Positions 1 through 11,391 of a stretch of DNA of 64,000 nucleotides are shown in pieces; position 1 is the first letter of the stretch; each line of letters opens with the position of its first letter. The position numbers were made by a program, and so were the translations under genes. The notes beneath the pieces were generated by a model. It saw only the letters and a list, made by a program, of their open reading frames with translations, was not told the origin of the DNA and searched no databases. Origin of the DNA: Porpolomopsis calyptriformis (Eukaryota; Basidiomycota; Agaricomycetes; Agaricales; Hygrophoraceae). The stretch lies in the NCBI GenBank assembly GCA_951640195.1, contig OX621163.1:2728001-2792000 (forward strand). The letters run 5' to 3'.

Positions 1-690
1 ACTAGATTCATATCTGGATCTAGCCTCAGAGCACAATATTGTGCTAGCGATGGGGGGATGTAAATGCGGCGCTAGGTGTAAAGCCTTTGCTGTGCACGCT
101 CATGGATGGGTGCCTGGGGCACCCATGTCCTTGTCTCCATTGTTGGCGGTACTGGGACTGCCCTGACCTGCTGTTGTTGATCAGACAGCGTCTTGGGGGC
201 CTTCCCTGAGTCTGGGATGGCCGAACACTGGAACAGCATGCAGAGCGCGCTCGAGAGACTGTGGGAGGAGTGGGAGCCACGCCCCTGCTACCATACGACA
301 TTCTCTATCATCGCCATCATTGCTTGTGGAGCCATTGGGCTCGGTTGTGCGTCGTCGATGTCATTGGGCATTGTGGGCATTGTCGCGAGAGCCATTGGGC
401 TCGATGTGGGGGCAGGATGTAAACGTCGGGACTACCTATGGGCAGTGACATATTACTTCCTATGCCTGGTGCTGGCCTCGTTGGTGTTAGAAATTGCACT
501 GGGAACGTACGCATTCAGACGACAGTCAAGACCACTTGACTAAAACGTCGTAGTATTGGACATATCCAATACTGTTGTTCCCAGTATATATACCAGATTA
601 CACGTGATTGGCTAGAATCTGCTCGATGTTCATGAGAGACGGCCTCAGCGTGCTTGATCTCAAGTCTCGAATTTCAGATTCATGACATTT
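1..690. other. Gene-free repeat flank of element A1
   Basis: No recognisable gene. A 116-codon open frame on the plus strand (193..543) has a hydrophobic stretch but no family resemblance and probably is chance. A 15-bp unit GAGCCATTGGGCTCG occurs at 329..343 and again at about 388..402, and a related GCCATTGGGCTTG lies on the minus strand near 12,210, on the other side of element A1. This suggests the two stretches come from one repeat-like target. It ends exactly at the TG of an LTR at 691. Confidence 0.5.
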
Positions 691-1080
691 TGTTATAAAC
701 TGGTTATCGATGAGATGGTTTTACTTTGGAGAGCTCTGTCCCAAGATGATGATAATGTCTCAAGTCCTAGTTATTGGGTTGCTAATGAGGAATCAGACTT
801 AAAGTCTGAGTACGACTAACTAGGAGTTTATATACTAACTACGCTACTGCAGATGAGTCAGTATCTACATGAGGAATACATGCAATAAGTAAAGATAGGC
901 ATGATAAGAGACTCGGAGCATGTGAAGAGATGAAACATACTTGTTGGAAATGAAATCTATCCTATCTAGGATAAATGAAAAGATATGGAATCATGGGGAA
1001 TCCCAACCAAAGATAAGGTAGATCCGACTAATCAATGATGACTAACATAGAGAAGGAATGGAAAAATTACGTCTGTGACA
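691..1080 (-). repeat. 3' LTR of gypsy element A1 (390 bp)
   Basis: The segment begins TGTTATAAAC and ends CTGTGACA, so in element orientation (minus) it is TGTCACAG...TATAACA. It matches the LTR at 12288..14286 once the Tc1 insertion there is removed, with equal length (390 bp) and about 11 differences by eye. Most differences are transitions at CpG sites. Unlike its partner it has no Tc1 copy, so it shows the empty insertion site. A TATA-like box and the AATCAGACTT/AAGTCTGA palindrome used for self-priming are present. The flanking bases at 686..690 (CATTT) do not match the flank of the other LTR. Confidence 0.9.
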
Positions 1081-1361
1081 TACACCTCGCCTTTCGGGAA
1101 TTTCGACCCGAAATTCAAATCTAGGCGGTGTCAGGCATTTCATTCTCTGAGGCCTGAGTTGAGATTTCCTCAATGATGGGGGCCTCGATGGCCACTGAGG
1201 GGGAAGTGATGGGGGTGGTTTCCGAAGCTGCTTCGATGGGGGAAGGGGCTCGGACTGTTGCGACGTCGTCCTCGTCTGGGTATTCCAAGTCAAGATTGAT
1301 TGGGTATTCGACTGACACACTATACTCGATCAGCGTTTCCACTGTTGCAAGGTCTCGTTTG
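1081..1361 (-). pseudogene. C-terminal part of A1 third ORF, cut at 1361
   Basis: On the minus strand this encodes the acidic tail of the third ORF of element A1, ending in SENEMPDTA. It is clearly homologous to the tail of the A2 copy (7737..8033): both have IEY..SVEYxI.LDLEYP, a DVATVRAPSP segment and an ASENEM ending. Homology to element A stops abruptly at 1361, where LTR B sequence begins. The miss-ing N-terminal part of the ORF lies at 19567..20049 on the plus strand. This is one side of the inversion breakpoint. No function is known. Confidence 0.8.
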
Positions 1362-1407
1362 GCACACAGAAAGGAAATAATAACTAAAAAAGAGACTCAT
1401 TATAACA
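1362..1407 (-). repeat. 5' fragment (46 bp) of a solo LTR B split by inversion
   Basis: These 46 bases match the first 46 bases (in element orientation) of the intact LTR B at 1721..2109, starting TGTTATAATGAG and ending at CTGTGTGC. The next five bases outside it are AGACA (1408..1412), which read TGTCT on the minus strand. The remaining 332 bp of this LTR lie at 20050..20381 on the plus strand, followed by TGTCT. 46 + 332 plus 11 missing bases equals 389, the intact length. Confidence 0.9.
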
Positions 1408-1720
1408 AGACATCTGGTGCAGATATTTCTATGGATTTTTCAGACCCACCTGAGGTCTATAAACCACCACCAATGACTTCTGGATATTAGTGGAGGTTTC
1501 CACACTGCTATAAGGATTCTTTACTATCAGGTCTATGCCTACTTCTACATATGCCTGAACCAGCTTGTCCAGTGCAAGATCGACCACTATCACCTACTCC
1601 AGATGCACTGGATGCACTGGATTCTCCCCAACCATCTTCAGCAAGCGAAGATCCACTGCCACACATTATTGAGACAGAACCAAATCAATTTGGTTTGTAT
1701 CGCATGTATAATACTATACC
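1408..1720 (+). pseudogene. Plavaka transposase, N-proximal coding fragment
   Basis: Proline-rich coding sequence (in the frame of 1551..1720, with an in-frame TAG at about 1488 upstream) ends in the motif TEPNQFGLYRMYNTIP, which resembles the N-proximal EPNSFGLYR segment of Agaricomycete Plavaka transposases (CACTA-like DDE family). The reading frame runs into a solo LTR at 1721 and resumes after it at 2110 with IPSHNPDEA. The upstream exon, with a zinc-finger-like CPSC..H motif, is found inverted at 20,389..20,660. The gene is therefore broken by one insertion and one inversion and is not functional. Confidence 0.75.
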
Positions 1721-2109
1721 TGTTAGGTGCAAAGCAGGACTCAGGTCTTCACTCTGGGAGGTCCAATGTGGGTCTTAGCTGATGCAAACAAGGAAGTTGG
1801 CAAGTCCAAGTTGTGGTTCAACCTAGAGAAGTACAAGCAATTCCGAGCTGCCTATATTTACCCTAGCTGAGTCCGAATATGTGATTATGTAATCAATCCA
1901 TGGAACAATTGTGTAAGCAATGATTAAGTGTAAAAGATAAGATAAGAAAGATAAGAAGGAGTGACAAACGTCACACTTATGACCGTGACTCGACCGGTTG
2001 GGTAACAGTCACGTTGTGACAGTGTGACAATTGCAGCATCGAAAATGATAGTGAAGAGAATTAGCACACAGAAAGGAAATAATAACCAAAAAAGAGACTC
2101 ATTGTAACA
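1721..2109 (-). repeat. Solo LTR B (389 bp) with ATACC target duplication
   Basis: TGTTAGGTGC...TTGTAACA, TG/CA ended, flanked on both sides by ATACC (1716..1720 and 2110..2114). It interrupts the Plavaka reading frame: removing the LTR and one ATACC joins ..MYNTIP to the downstream coding frame. No internal retroelement sequence is present, so it is a solo LTR left by LTR-LTR recombination. It provides the intact reference for the split LTR B copy at 1362..1407 and 20050..20381. Orientation is assigned to agree with that split copy. Confidence 0.92.
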
Positions 2110-2964
2110 ATACCATCCCACAACCCAGATGAAGCTGTGTCCCTTAACAGCATCTGTGATGAAATCCACCCCCCCACTATCCCATCCAAGCCAAAGACCA
2201 GTGTCTTTGGTCCCTTTCTCAATGTGACACTCTTCTGAATCATGCAGTGGTTCTATGGTGGTTTCCTTACTAAGTTGGTTGTGGATCTTCAATCCCTTGT
2301 CGACAATGTATTGCTTGCTGAAGACTTCAAGATAGATGAACTCCACAGCTTCAATGCAATAAAATCCTTAAGGGATTTGGATAAATATGAAGATTCAGAT
2401 ATACCAGGATTCTCTGCCAAAGATGGCTGGGTCAATGGATCAGTCAAGCTCCATCTACCTGCTGAGAAGGTCCAGTTTACATCTGAAAACCACACTCCTG
2501 AATTCGAAGTCAGTGGTATCTGGTATCGAAAGCTCACACAAATTATTGTCTCAATGTGTCAACAACCCAACTCAATCAACTTCCATCTTGCTCCATTCAA
2601 ACTCTTTCAGAAGGTGACAGATGATAGACCCCCTGAGTGGATTTACAGTGAAGTCTACAACACAGACATGTTTATATCAGAACATAACAAGATTCAATCT
2701 GAACATCATAATGATAAACCCCCCCTGGAAAATGTGGTTGCTGCCCTCATGCCCTACTCCAACTTGACCTATCTCATAAACTTTGGTACAGCATCTCTGT
2801 GGCCAATTTATCTTTTCTTTAGTAATATTTCCAAGTACCTTCGTAGCAAGCCAACATCTTTCTCTGCAAATCACCTTGCTTATATTCCATCAGTAAGTGT
2901 TTTTTTATATAGATGTTACATGATGTAGTGACATTGTGCTACAGTTACTGGACACAACACAAGA
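2110..2964 (+). pseudogene. Plavaka transposase, central coding fragment
   Basis: The frame 2242..2896 carries motifs typical of Plavaka transposases: a WFY.G start, a TPFKLF-like APFKLF segment, PPEWIYSEVYNTD, and the conserved block LINFGTASLWPIYLFFSN followed by SKYLRSKP and HHLAYIP-like ANHLAYIPS. A GTAAGT donor follows at about 2893 and a probable acceptor at about 2942. A few bases of the next exon are then interrupted by a Tc1-type element at 2967. There is an in-frame stop (TGA, about 2236..2238) just before 2242. Family recognition is firm; activity is excluded by the interruptions. Confidence 0.85.
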
Positions 2965-2966
2965 TA

Positions 2967-4573
2967 CAGTGGGCCAAAAAACTGTTTCAATGTTTTGCAA
3001 GTTTGACTTGACAGTATTATATCTCATGATATAAAATAGAGAGAATTATGAAGATATTATAGAAGATAGCCCCTCATCTTGGGTTTAAAACAAGCCCCTA
3101 AACATTACGATTGGTAAAGTTCTTCCAGAGATATTCCTTGTCGAATCTGGTTATATTATTGAAACAGTTGTTTTGCTGAGGGCTTGTACTAGTATTTAGT
3201 ACTTAGTATAGCCTCCCTTAGCCTTCAATACAGCTTCTACACATCTAGGCATACTCTCTATGAGTTTCTGACACACCTCCTCTCCTATTTTATCCCACTC
3301 TACTTGTACCCTCTCCCACAACTCCACAATTCCATTAGGGGGTACCTCATAGTCAGCCAACCTCCTTTTCAAGTGACTCCAGAGATGCTCAATAGGATTG
3401 AGATCAGGGGATTGGGCAGGCCACAAGAGGACTTCATATCCATGATCCTTCAACTATTTTTGAGCCTTCTTGCAGGTATGTTTGGAGTCATTGTCTTGTT
3501 AGAAGATAAAGTCTTCTAGGGTCTTGTCATAGAATTGGATAGTTTGTTGAAGCTCCTCCTCCAGAATCTTAACATAGAGGTCTCCATCTATTATTCCATC
3601 AATCTTGCAAGCATACCCAATCCCTTCCCAAGCCATGCAGCCTCACATCATGAGAGAACCACCTCCAAACTTCTTTGTCCCCTCTACTAGCCTATCACTC
3701 AAACCCTCCCCTGGCTTTTTCCATACCCATTTCCTACCATCTGACCCCAAGCAATTGATTTTGGTTTCATCTGACCACACCACCTTCTTCCAGTCCTCTA
3801 TAGTCCAATCTTGATACCTCAAAGCAAAGTCCATTCTCTCTTTCCTATACCTCTTAGTGAGTAAAGGTCTTTTCTTCTTCACCACAGTCTTCATCCCCAC
3901 TCCTTTGAAGCCATTTTGAACAGTTTGGGAAGAGAGAGGTTGGTTTGTAATATTCCTAAGCATTTGGGTAACTTTCACAGCATTTTCAACCTTCCCAGAG
4001 CTAATAAGACAAATTGCATAGCGAATGTTAGAGGTACAAAGCTTTGAAGGATGTCCTCCAGAAGATTTGTGGAGATAAGGGCAATGTCTGGAACATAGTC
4101 TGGAGATGGTAGCATTGGAAGCACCAGTTATATCTGAGATTTGGTGACCAGAATAACCAGAATCAACAAGAGAGAGGATGTGATTGTAGTCAGCAGTAGA
4201 AAGGCTTTTTATGATGATGGTGGTCAAGTTCAACTAGTTGTTTGGGTTTGTTTGTTACTGTTCAACACTCACATGATCCACAGGTCACTTTTGGAACCAA
4301 ACATATCATAACAGTCTTCACTTATAAGTTAAAATATCATCTTTTCTAGATTTTAGTACCTCAGCAAAACAACTGTTTCAATGATATCACCAGATTCGAA
4401 ATGGAATATCTCTAGAAATACTAGACCGATTGTAACGTTTATAGGCTTGTTTTAAACCCAAGATGAAGGGCTATCTTCTATAATATTTTTATAATTCTAT
4501 CTATTTTATATCACAGGATATAATAATATCAAGTCAAACTTGCCAAACATTGAAACAGTTTTTTGGCCCACTG
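2967..4573 (-). mobile_element. Tc1-type DNA transposon, copy 1 (1607 bp)
   Basis: Both ends read CAGTGGGCC inward, with terminal inverted repeats of about 215 bp (2967..3182 and 4359..4573). The TA target dinucleotide is duplicated at 2965..2966 and 4574..4575. The element lies inside an exon of the Plavaka transposase and carries a transposase in the opposite direction. Its length is identical to that of copy 2 (12350..13956), and the encoded fragments are identical, so the two copies diverged very recently. Confidence 0.96.
3196..4233 (-). pseudogene. Tc1-family transposase with three in-frame stops, copy 1
   Basis: An N-terminal helix-turn-helix region (SGYSGHQISDITGASNATIS) precedes a DDE catalytic core: first Asp in VVWSDETKIN, second in the QDNDSKHT block, and the Glu in SPDLNPIEHLW, the usual DD34E layout of Tc1. 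The 346-codon frame is broken by three stops (TGA, TAA, TAG). They sit where a Trp, Gln and Trp are expected from flanking conserved motifs, and each is explained by one C-to-T or G-to-A change. The same three stops occur in copy 2. Non-autonomous; any movement needed a transposase supplied from elsewhere. Confidence 0.92.
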
Positions 4574-4575
4574 TA

Positions 4576-7276
4576 TATACTGGAATCAATTTGGTAAAAG
4601 TGTGTCTACCACTGTGCTTACTCACCTCAAGTAAGATCTCACGCATGCTATCTGGGAGCTATTGCTCAACCCAGAATTTGTGCATGCATACCAACATGGG
4701 ATCATCATCAAGTTTTGGGATGGTATCTTGAGGTGAGTATTTCCATGATTTTTGCCTACTCATGCAACTACCTAGAAAAGTAAGTAGTATTTAATCTTTA
4801 CATCCTACATCTCTTATGTATGTTTTATTGGAGTTCTTCTCACATTAATCTGATTGCTCTCACACTGCCCATGTCCATGCTGCAAAGTGAGAAAAGAACA
4901 AGTACACAAAATGGGCACAAAATGAGATATGCACTACCGAGAGGATATACGGGAGGATAGCGAACGATGGCAGGGTAAAATCGAGACCATGCAAGGATGG
5001 ATATATGAGAAAGGGTATTCCATCAACAGCAAGGCTGTGGATTACATGCTAACTAGTGATTCCTCAGTCCCTGTGCGTGTAAGTAATAACTTCTATTTCA
5101 ATGTATTATTTAGGTACTAAAATTTTCTAGAATACATTCTCCCACTGCCTGCATTGTTTCAGCCTCAATTTTTATTCCTTGTTTGTTCCAGACCTCCTGC
5201 ATGAGTTCAAACTTGGTGTATGGAAGGCCACCTTCACCCATCTATTGCATATACTCTATGCATCCAGTGTGGATGCCATACAGAAACTCAACTGGAGGTA
5301 AAGTTTCAACTCTTTGAATATTCACCTGATACTTATATTTTGTTTCTAGATACTGACAAGTCCCAATGTTTGGTTGTGATATAATACAAAAATTCACCAA
5401 CAATGCTTCTGGAATGAAAAAACTTGCTATGCAGGATTTTGAGGACTTACTCTAGGTAGGTTTTTCAAATCTTTTCATTCACGCATTACTTATACAGTAT
5501 TCTAGTGTGCAATTCCAGTATTCAATGGCCTACTTCTATCTCCCCATAATGAGGTCATACTCGACCTTCTATTCACCCTCTCAACATGGCATGGCCTTGC
5601 AAAGCTACATCTACACATGGAATTGACTCTGAGTTTTTTTGAGTCAATTACTGCTGCTGTTGGCTATGTAATGCATCAGTTTAAGCAAACAGTTTGTGAA
5701 GTATTTGTAACATATGAACTACTATCTGAAGAGGCTGCATGCAGATGCCATATGGCTGCAGAAGTATCAGGACCCAAATGAAAGATACAGCCAGACAATA
5801 ATGCTGGAGGTAAAGGAAAGGCACAGACCCACTGAGGGCCGAAACCACAAGTGTTCAACCTAGCAACATATAAATATCATGTATTAGGTGACTATGTTTC
5901 AGCTATCCAATCATTGGGGACAAGTGAAAATTTCACTACTCAGGTGGTAAGTCTTTGATTAATGTATGACTTTTGGTTGACTATCTCTATTCAGGGGGAA
6001 TTAGAACATAAGGGTGTTAAGAAGTTTTACCTTAGGACCAACAAAATGAAAATATACAGAGAACAAATTGCCAAGCATCAGCGGTGGGAAGAGACTTTAT
6101 GAAAAGTCTCAGTTCAACTGAAAGAGGATCCCCCCACTCAAGAAATCCTTACATTTGACTCAGACGATCCAAGTTGTCACTACCACATCTCTCAAGATAG
6201 TTATCCTGAAAATGTAACATGTTTTCTGGTTGACAATGCTAGTGATCTGGCTATCTGAGTGAGTCCACAGGGGCTTTACTTCAAGTTCCTACTGACAGGA
6301 GACTTTAGGATTTCCTACTGAAACTGCAAGACCACCTACTAGCTCACATCTTGGGGGATTCCAATGTCAACCCAACCCAGTTCACTGATGAAGACTGCAG
6401 GTGTATTTCATTCACAAATATTTCAACACAAAGTCCTGCAGATCAACTATACTACCTACAATATGCGCAGGTGTCAAGATACACTCAACCCATGGATTCC
6501 AGACCATGTGAATGTTATGATATTATTGCATGAGGATGATAATGAGGCTACACCTCATCCATACTGGTATGCCCAGATTATCAGAATATTTCATACATTC
6601 ATCCAACACTGTGGGCCTTCCTCGACTTCCATGGACCCTCAAAAGATGGTCTTTCTTTGGGTCAGGTGGTATAGGTGTGATATTGCCCATTGCACTGGTT
6701 GGAAGGCCAAACGCTTGCACTGGGTCAGGTTTATGGATGTCAGTGACCTGGATGCATTCAGGTTCATTGATCCAAAAGATGTAATCCAAAGCTCACATCT
6801 TATCCCTGTATTTGTGTATAGCTGCCACTCCAACCTTCTCAGTCTATCTCCTTTAGCTCGACAGCTAAGTGAGAACAATGAAGACTGGGTTTATCTTTAT
6901 GTAAACTTGTAAGTTACATCTCATTTCTACTCTACTGGCTACTGCATATTGACCTATTCTGGTTCAACAGATTTGTTGACCAGGATATGTTCATGCAATA
7001 CTACAGCAGTGGAATTGGTCACAGAGGGAATTGTGCTGCCCCAGATTCCAACCCTGAGACAAGTGAAGACTATGCCCTTACCTGAGATGATTCAGATAGG
7101 GACAATGAACCTGACAATGGTCTTGAAGGCAATAAACCCAGTGGCAATGAAGACCTTGTGAAGAACAAGTTGTATAACTATGGTTATGCAGACAATGGTG
7201 ATAACGAAGATGATGAAAATGGCAAAGTTGATCTCCCAGGGGATATCTTGGATGAGGTGGGTTTTGTGCCACTGTA
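4576..7276 (+). pseudogene. Plavaka transposase, C-terminal coding region
   Basis: Several exons separated by short introns are recognisable. About 5190..5300 gives DLLHEFKLGVWKATFTHLLH, the hallmark HEFELGVWK motif. About 5393..5450 gives NNASGMKKLAMQDFEDLL. About 5509..5760 gives a WHGLAKLHLHME motif. 6364..6910 carries a WVRWYRCD..GWKAKRLHWVRFMD segment. The C-terminus after 6970 includes DQDMFMQYYSSGIGH and an acidic tail, ending about 7276. Some frames are interrupted (for example TGA near 6100). Together with the fragments at 1408, 2110 and 20,389 (minus) this is one large transposase gene of the Plavaka superfamily. Confidence 0.82.
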
Positions 7277-7351
7277 GCTCACTCTGTGTACTTAGATTCT
7301 ATTGTATAATAGCTTGCAAGAACTTGTGTTTTAATTTTTTTACAATGGTAA

Positions 7352-7695
7352 TGTTATAAACTGGTTGTTTGGAATGCATTTTACTTCAGGTGTTCTGTCA
7401 TAAGGGATAAAGGTATGGTTCCAAGTCCTTGTTATTAGGTAGCTAATGAGGAATCAGACTTAAAGTCTGATATGTACAAGAGGTACCCTTTATATACTAA
7501 CTACTTATCAGTGTGAGTCAGTGTGACATAACATGTGTTAGAGATAAGAGTGAGTCATCATGATTGATGATGAATCATAAGGGGGTGAAACAAAGACAGA
7601 AATGAAGTAAGTCTGTATATGGTTAAAGTAATGGGGAATCCTAAGATAAGATAAAGGTTTACATGGAGATAAGATGAAAATTTATATCCCTGATA
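7352..7695 (-). repeat. 3' LTR of truncated gypsy element A2 (344 bp)
   Basis: It starts TGTTATAAACTGG like the A1 LTR and ends at CTGATA, corresponding to the CTGTGACA end of A1 (end of A2 mutated), with the same TACACCTC sequence following. It is shorter and more diverged than the A1 LTRs but keeps the TATA-like box and the AATCAGACTTAAAGTCTGA palindrome. It sits 75 bp beyond the probable stop of the Plavaka gene. No 5' partner remains because A2 is truncated at 11391. Confidence 0.85.
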
Positions 7696-7736
7696 TACAC
7701 CTCAGCTTCAAAGGAAATTCATCCCGAATTTCAAAC

Positions 7737-8476
7737 CTAGGTGGCATCAGTCATTTCATTCTCTGAGGCCTGATTCTGGATTTCCTCAGTAGCGGGGGCC
7801 TCAATGGCTACTGAGAGGGAAGCAATGGGTTTGACTTCTGAAGTTGCTTTGACCGGGGAAGGGGCTCTGACTGTTGCGACGTCGTTATTGTCATCTGGGT
7901 ATTCTAAGTCAAGGTCAATAAGGTATTCAACTGATTTCCCATATTCAATCAATATCTCTCTCATTGCGAGATCCTGATGAGATAGGTAGAAGTCTTCTCT
8001 TGTAAGCTGTTCAGCTCGACGACAGTCTTCCAAAAATTTGATGATGTGGGTGTGGGTGGTGACATCGCCGCAGTCTACCCATGTTCGCTTCTTTTGTCAC
8101 TGGAGCTCCCAAAGCTTGAGCTCACCATTGTCCCAATGATCCTTCCAGAATTGAATACTGTTCTACAATGATTTGTTCTTGGCCTGTAAGGTGTCACACT
8201 CCTGACAGAGCTCTCGGTTCCACTGGCTGACACTGTTACTGTGGACTGTGAGATGAGAGATGGTGATGGTGGGGTCTTTGGGGGGAGGGGTTTGAACATC
8301 CCCAAAAAAGTCTTCTGCGTGAGCGTGGGCATGTCAACATAGTTGTTGAGTGGAAGAGGCAGTGGTGGAAGGACCTGGGGTAGGGGATCAGAGGTGGGAC
8401 AGGGAGATTCATCCAGCACACTGGATAGCAACTTGAGGGGAAGGGGATTGAGTGGCAGGTATAATGAAATTGTCAT
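7737..8476 (-). pseudogene. A2 third ORF, coiled-coil/acidic accessory protein
   Basis: Downstream of the chromodomain, on the same strand as pol, a third coding region carries a charged helical segment (QWNRELCQECDTLQAKN...WKDHWDNGELKLWEL) and a LEDCRRAEQL region, followed by an acidic tail ending ASENEMTDAT. The A1 copy (19567..20049 plus 1081..1361) has the same organisation (NWNRELHEERDVLRAENESL). Conservation between two divergent copies suggests the ORF was under selection. It is broken here by internal stops (TAG, TGA). No known family is recognised. It sits where an env-like or accessory ORF would lie, but no membrane segment or signal peptide is visible. Confidence 0.7.
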
Positions 8477-8573
8477 GAAGGAAAATGGAGATATCTTGTA
8501 ATTTATAAGGAGTGATTCTAAAAATAGAGGTCAATTCTTGGCAGTTGATATGATGACAAACGAATGTATAAAT

Positions 8574-11391
8574 TCAGGTTGCCATTTGAATTGAGTCTTC
8601 GTATGTCTTCACAATCTCCTTGGCGTGTTGTAAAATGTTTGATTGATCTTCCCAAGTGGCTTCTTCGATTGGATAGCCTTTCCATTTGACCAAATATTTT
8701 TATCATCATTTAGTTCCAGAATGTTGCAATGTGGATTCGACCTCATATTCTTCTTCGTTTTCGATCAGATCAGGAGCAGGCCATGATGTGTCAATGACAT
8801 CAGGGTGGAGTGATTTATTTTCAATATTGGGTCTCAGGAGTGAAACGTGAAAGACTGGATGTAGTCTCCATGTTCCAGGGATGTCGATCAGATTCCCAAG
8901 GTCCAATATCTTCTTCAGAACCTTGAATGGTCTGGTCCATCAATTGTCGAGCTTCTTTGAAGGTTGTGTCATCTTGATGTTCTTAGTGTCTAACCAAACT
9001 AGATCTCCTTCTTCATAGGAGGGTGAGAGTTTCCATTTGCAATTGGCATATTTCTTCATCAATTCTGTTGTCTTCAATAAAGATCGTTTGGCATTTTGCT
9101 GTGCATGTGTAAGATGTTTGTGGAAGGTGTTGGCTGCTGGCACATTACTTTGATCCAAAATGGTTGTCAGGAGGTGGGGATAATATCCATATTCTATATA
9201 GAAAGGTGATTGTGAAGTGGTGGAGTGTTGTTGGTTGTTGTAGGTGAACTCGGCAGAAGCAAGTCATTCCAACCAGTCATCTTGCATAAAGTTGGTATAG
9301 AAATATAGATAAACTTTGAGTTCTTGATTGGTATATTCCATTTGGCCATCTGTTTGGGGATGGTATGCAGTGGAGAGACTGGAGATGATTCCTAAGGACT
9401 CATTGAGGGCTTCTGTGAATTTCGATGCAAATTGCACTCCACAATTGGATAAAACCTTTTGGGGCCCTCCATGATGTTTCCAGATGTGACTCTGAAAGAG
9501 TTTCACAGCACCTTCTGATGAAAGATTGGAAGTTGTCAGAATGAAATAGGCTCATTTAGTGAAATGATTGACAACGACCATTATAGCATCATAGCCTTGT
9601 GACTTGGGGAGTTCAATGATAAGATTGACAGTGATTTCTTTCCATGGTTCCATAGAAGGGGGTATGGGTTGGAGCAATCCTAATAGCTTCAAAGGGAAGT
9701 TCTTGTTTTGTTAGCAAGCTAGACAGGATCGAACATAATTGGTGATATCTTGTGGGGCACCATCCCAAGTAAAGTTACAAAGAATGAGTTCCTTCATCTT
9801 CTCAATCCCAGGATGACCAGCATGTGGGTAGGTGTGGGACAGTTGTACAATGTCTGTACACAAAGATACTTCCTCTGGCACCACTATTCGACCTTCAACA
9901 TTGCATACAAGCCCATCTGTCTAGGTCCAAGTGAGAGGGGTATCCTCAAGTTTATCTTGGATCTTCTGCAGGAGTGGGATTTTGAAGTGTAACCTAGAAA
10001 GAAAATCCAGATTCAACAACTTGACAATTGAATTAATCTATTGGTTGCGTGCTATTAGAACTTCGTTCTCCACATTGGCTTCAACACTGGGCAAGTAATC
10101 TGGGTATCTGGACAGGCTATTGGCTTTGTTCTTCCTCCCTGGAACATACTTGATTTTGAACCTGAATCTAGAAAGATACTCTGACTAACGAGTCTAGTGA
10201 TTCAATAAACAAAGATTTTTGGAGAAATATCATAAAGCCAAACTGTCTGTCCTGATGAGAATATCGTGTCTTGCTCCTTCAAGGAGGTGGCTCCATTGTT
10301 TAAAGGAGTCAATGATTGCTAGGAGCTCTAGATCATGGGTAGGGTAGTTCTTTTCAGCAGGGGAGGTGGATCTTGAGTGATAGCCAACAGGTTTCCAGTG
10401 TCTATTGTGAAGCTGGGAGAGTATTCCTGCAATCCCGATAATTGAAGCATCGGTCTCCAGACAATAGGGGAGATCCTGATCAGGGATGTGGAGGATGGGC
10501 ACATTTGTTAGGAGGGACTTGATGTTGTTGAAGGCTTCTTGTCTTCTGGGGGTCCATTCCCACACAGTTTCATTGTGCAAGAGTTTGTAGAGAGGGGTAG
10601 CAACCTTGGAGAAACCCTTGATGTATCTTCACCAAAAGTTTGCGCTGCCTAAGAAGGATTGGAGTTGTTTCACCATTTCTGGAATAGGCCAAGACATGAT
10701 GGCATCAACCTTCTTTGGGTTGGTGGAAATTTGTCCTTTGGATAGGATAACTCCAAGATAGATGACTTCTTCCTTCTCAAACTGACACTTGATGGGTTTG
10801 CATGAGAGTCCATATCTCTTTATGATGTCCAGCATTTTGAAAGTCCAGTATTGCAATTCCTGTAAATCATCTCCACAGATGAGCACATCATCAATATAGA
10901 TAAAAACATTTCCAGAAAATAGAACTTCTTTGAATCTTGTATCAATTATCCATTGAAAGGTAGCTGGAGAGTTCTGTAAACCAAAGAACATTACAGTGGG
11001 TTTGAAGGCGCCTGCTTCAGTGATGAACATGGCTTTCCATTTGTCGCCTTCCTTGATCCTGATGTTGTTGAATCCCCATTGGATATCTATGACTGTAAAC
11101 AGGGATGCTGTTAGAAGTTTTGGTAGTTGGAGTATTTGGTGAAGAAGGGGGAGGGGATAATGGTTGGGAACCATGTGTTCATTGAGGTAGCAGTAATCTT
11201 CAATAGGGTGTAAGCCAGTGCTTTTACCTTTAGCATTCACTTCTTCAGCTTTCTTTCCGAAAAAGAATGGAGAGACCTGTTTCAACTTGGAAGTTCATAT
11301 TCGTCCAGTGGATAGGTTTTCGTCTATGAACTTGTATAGGTGATCCATTTTGAGGGGAGACATTGCGTATTTCATGCCTTTGGTTGGTTTG
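8574..11391 (-). pseudogene. Gypsy A2 pol remnant (RT, RNase H, integrase, chromodomain)
   Basis: In element order: reverse transcriptase (LFTVIDIQWGFNNIRI, VFIYIDDVLICGDD with an intact YIDD box, about 10,629..11,285), RNase H (TDASIIGIAGILSQ, about 10,230..10,580), integrase (including QFASKFTEALNESLG and a YHPQTDGQ motif, about 9,264..10,000), a GPY/F region and a C-terminal chromodomain (EEYEVESTLQHSG and the KYLVKWKGYP block), ending at 8574..8576. Many stops and frameshifts make it inactive. The 5' part (gag, protease, 5' LTR) is missing. Sequence stops at 11391 against LTR C, at a point equivalent to the start of the RT region of A1. Confidence 0.88.

Noticed and set aside
193..543. 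116-codon frame with hydrophobic stretches
   Set aside because: Lies in repeat flank, contains a duplicated 15-bp unit, and shows no family similarity.
1721..2028. LTR B ending at an internal TGTCACAC
   Set aside because: First reading of the repeat boundary. Target duplications ATACC and TGTCT show that the real LTR continues for about 80 bp, to 2109.
3304..3814. Plus-strand frames opposite the Tc1 transposase
   Set aside because: Mirror images of the transposase; the same frames appear reversed in copy 2.
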